From contig NZ_JAPDHX010000001.1 in NCBI RefSeq assembly GCF_025972045.1, positions 519,181 through 583,180 on the forward strand: a stretch of DNA of 64,000 bases, read 5' to 3'. This DNA comes from Micropruina sonneratiae (GTDB lineage Bacteria > Actinomycetota > Actinomycetes > Propionibacteriales > Propionibacteriaceae). The notes below the pieces were generated by a model that worked only from the letters and a program-made list of their open reading frames with translations, did not search any database and was not told where the DNA came from. Shown here piece by piece: positions 61,975 through 64,000 of this stretch. Position 1 is the stretch's first letter; each line of letters opens with the position of its first letter. Made by a program: the position numbers and the translations under genes.

Positions 61975-64000
61975 ATGACAGCCGAACCAGAGGACGCCGT
62001 AGAACTCGACCACGACGACGTGCTGCCCGAGCTGACCTTCGACGCCCAGTTCTACCCGGCCCGGCCGGCGAAGCTGCGGCCGGCGACCCGGCGACGCCGG
62101 GACATGCTGAAGGCGATGGGGCCGCCGCCGTTCGAGCCCGACGGCCGCAACAAGGCCTACGTGGAGTGGCTCGTCAACCAGTCGATGCTGGGGGACTCGA
62201 TCACCCTGGCCCGCCAGCTCGCCGGCCTGCACACCATGTGGAGCAACCCCTACGCCTCGCCCGACCCGCGCGCCGCCGTCGACCGGACGTCGGTGTGGTT
62301 CACCGCCTATCCGCTGTCGCTGGTCACGGCCCACGACCAGAGCTTCCTCGGCGCCCTGGGCGAGGAGGATCTGTGGCAGGCGTTCCAGACGATCGGCATC
62401 GAGGGCGTCCACACCGGTCCGGTGAAGCTCGCCGGCGGCATCGCGGGCTGGAAGCACACCCCCAGCGTCGACGGCCACTTCGACCGGATCAGCATGGCCA
62501 TCGACCCGCTGTTCGGCACCGAGGACGAGTACCGCGCGATGTGCGAGCTGGCGGCCCAGCACGGCGGCACGATCATCGACGACATCGTCCCCGGGCACAC
62601 CGGCAAGGGCGCCGACTTCCGGCTGGCGGAGCTGAACTGGAAGGACTACCCGGGCATCTACCACATGGTCGACATCCCCGAGGACGCCTGGCACCTGCTG
62701 CCCGAGGTGCCCAAGGGCCGCGACTCGGTCAACCTCGACCCGTCGCACGAACGTGCGCTGGCCGAAGCCGGCTACATCATCGGCGAGTTGCAGCGGGTCA
62801 TCTTCTACGAGCCGGGGGTGAAGGAGACCAACTGGTCGGCCACCCCCGAGGTCCACGACTACACCGGCAAGAAGCGCCGCTGGGTCTACCTGCACTACTT
62901 CAAGGGCGGCCAGCCCTCCATCAACTGGCTCGACCCGACGTTCGCCGGCATGCGGCTGGTGATGGGCGATGCGCTGCACTCGCTGCTCGACCTCGGTTCG
63001 GGTGGTCTGCGACTGGACGCCAACGGCTTCCTCGGCGTCGAACGCAACGTGGCCGGGCAGCCGGCCTGGTCCGAGGGGCACCCGCTCTCGCAGGCGTCCA
63101 ACCAGTTGATCGGGTCGATGGTGCGCAAGGTCGGCGGTTTCACCTTCCAGGAACTGAACCTGTCGGTGGACGACATCGCCGAGACGTCGAAGGTGGGGCC
63201 GGACCTGTCCTACGACTTCATCACCAGGCCGGCCTACCAGTACGCGCTGGCGACCGGCGACACCGAGTTCCTGCGGCTCACCCTGCGCGAGGCCATGATC
63301 GCCGGGGTCGACCAGGCTTCGCTGGTGCACGCCCTGCAGAACCACGACGAGCTCACCTACGAACTGGTCCATTTCGCCGCCCGGCACGCCACCGAGCACT
63401 ACACCCTCGACGGCACCGTCTACACCGGTGCCGAGCTGGCCGAGCACATCCGTGAGGTGCTCCGGCTCAGGCTGACCGGCGAGGCGGGGCCGTACAACGC
63501 GCTGTTCACCCAGAACGGCATCGCCTCGACCACAGCCTCGGTGATCACCGCGAGCCTCGGCATCACCGACCTCGACGCCATCACCCCCGCCGACGTCGAG
63601 CAGATCAAGGCCGCGCACCTGCTGTTGTGCATGTACAACGCCTGGCAGCCCGGCGTGTTCGCGCTGTCGGGCTGGGATCTGGTCGGTGCCCTGCCGCTGC
63701 CGCGCGACGAGGTGGCGGCCCTGATCAGCACCGGCGACACCCGCTGGATCGAGCGCGGCGCCTACGACCTGATGGGCAGGGTCACCGAGGGGGCCCGAGC
63801 TGGCATGCCGCCCGCCCGTTCCCTGTACGGGCCGTTGCCGCAGCAGCTGGCCGACCCGAAGTCGTTCGCGTCCCGGCTGGCAGCCATCCTCAAGGTGCGC
63901 AAGGCACACGGGCTGTCCACCGGCACCCTCGAGGATGTGCCGGAGGTGCCGCACAAGGAGATGCTGATCCTGGTCAACCGGCTGTTCATCGGCGCCACCC
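61975..64000 (+). CDS. divergent GH13 enzyme, trehalose synthase-like (C-terminus missing)
   Basis: An open frame from ATG 61975 runs past the window end, giving 675 codons. GH13 features appear but are divergent: the nucleophile region [10 protein letters not shown] (about residue 345), a glutamate in FTFQELNLS (about 390), and [11 protein letters not shown] (about 455). Large actinobacterial proteins of this kind are annotated as maltose glucosyltransferase or trehalose synthase. It has no signal peptide. Activity could be maltose-trehalose interconversion or glucan hydrolysis; the missing end and low motif conservation limit certainty. Confidence 0.75.
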   Translation, partial: MTAEPEDAVELDHDDVLPELTFDAQFYPARPAKLRPATRRRRDMLKAMGPPPFEPDGRNKAYVEWLVNQSMLGDSITLARQLAGLHTMWSNPYASPDPRAAVDRTSVWFTAYPLSLVTAHDQSFLGALGEEDLWQAFQTIGIEGVHTGPVKLAGGIAGWKHTPSVDGHFDRISMAIDPLFGTEDEYRAMCELAAQHGGTIIDDIVPGHTGKGADFRLAELNWKDYPGIYHMVDIPEDAWHLLPEVPKGRDSVNLDPSHERALAEAGYIIGELQRVIFYEPGVKETNWSATPEVHDYTGKKRRWVYLHYFKGGQPSINWLDPTFAGMRLVMGDALHSLLDLGSGGLRLDANGFLGVERNVAGQPAWSEGHPLSQASNQLIGSMVRKVGGFTFQELNLSVDDIAETSKVGPDLSYDFITRPAYQYALATGDTEFLRLTLREAMIAGVDQASLVHALQNHDELTYELVHFAARHATEHYTLDGTVYTGAELAEHIREVLRLRLTGEAGPYNALFTQNGIASTTASVITASLGITDLDAITPADVEQIKAAHLLLCMYNAWQPGVFALSGWDLVGALPLPRDEVAALISTGDTRWIERGAYDLMGRVTEGARAGMPPARSLYGPLPQQLADPKSFASRLAAILKVRKAHGLSTGTLEDVPEVPHKEMLILVNRLFIGAT

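Overview
The window is a GC-rich actinobacterial chromosome segment. Tightly packed genes with ATGA/GTGA stop-start overlaps, paired Rpf proteins, a type VII secretion (ESX) locus, a cobalamin riboswitch and GlmM/GlmS/AcpS/Nnr/Tsa housekeeping order all fit an actinobacterium. A member of or near the Propionibacteriaceae is my best guess, but no marker here proves the genus. No rRNA, tRNA, CRISPR array or complete insertion sequence was seen.

Region 1 (1-9.1 kb) is an accessory ESX locus. Leftward genes encode EccD, an unusual DPxTG-repeat membrane protein and an FHA protein. They face a rightward operon of two small helical ESX-type proteins, ESX-associated proteins and an 886-residue polymorphic toxin with a nuclease-like C-terminus, followed by two probable immunity or chaperone genes. 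The divergent promoter carries two large palindromes resembling LacI-family operators. Region 2 (9.2-11.9 kb) holds two tandem resuscitation-promoting factors and sodA.

Region 3 (12-19.4 kb) is the most striking part. A B12 riboswitch precedes a leftward operon of two secreted proteins with transcobalamin-like (DUF4430) domains, one of which also has an alpha/alpha-barrel, followed by EcfT, a fused EcfA-EcfA' ATPase and an EcfS protein. A second surface-anchored alpha/alpha-barrel gene lies just upstream. I read this as a Gram-positive cobalamin capture-and-import machine built around bacterial counterparts of intrinsic factor and transcobalamin.

Region 4 (19.4-31.2 kb) contains RNA-modification genes (rsmC-like, truA, trmB), a frameshifted DUF559 nuclease gene flanked by two 86-nt inverted-repeat elements, an EF-G paralogue, an L-asparaginase II-type gene and a pair of envelope glycosyltransferases. 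Region 5 (31.2-39.1 kb) has rplM-rpsI-glmM, an amino-acid permease with a lone binding lipoprotein, a cNMP/CBS/DUF294 protein and a phosphoesterase.

Region 6 (39.2-43.9 kb) looks like a self-contained signalling island: a secreted protein and two lipoproteins leftward, and a 52-residue peptide, histidine kinase and response regulator rightward, separated by a cluster of CCGATCGG palindromes. Region 7 (44-55.7 kb) carries coaA, glmS, acpS, nnr, a mannitol PTS operon (mtlA-mtlD), then a GNAT-TsaE fusion, tsaB, rimI, tsaD and a Nudix gene. Region 8 (55.7-64 kb) has a homocysteine methyltransferase fused in frame to a glpD remnant, a THUMP-like methyltransferase ending in repeats, a MOSC protein, two GH13 enzymes (the second cut by the window end), a VOC protein and a transglutaminase-like protein.
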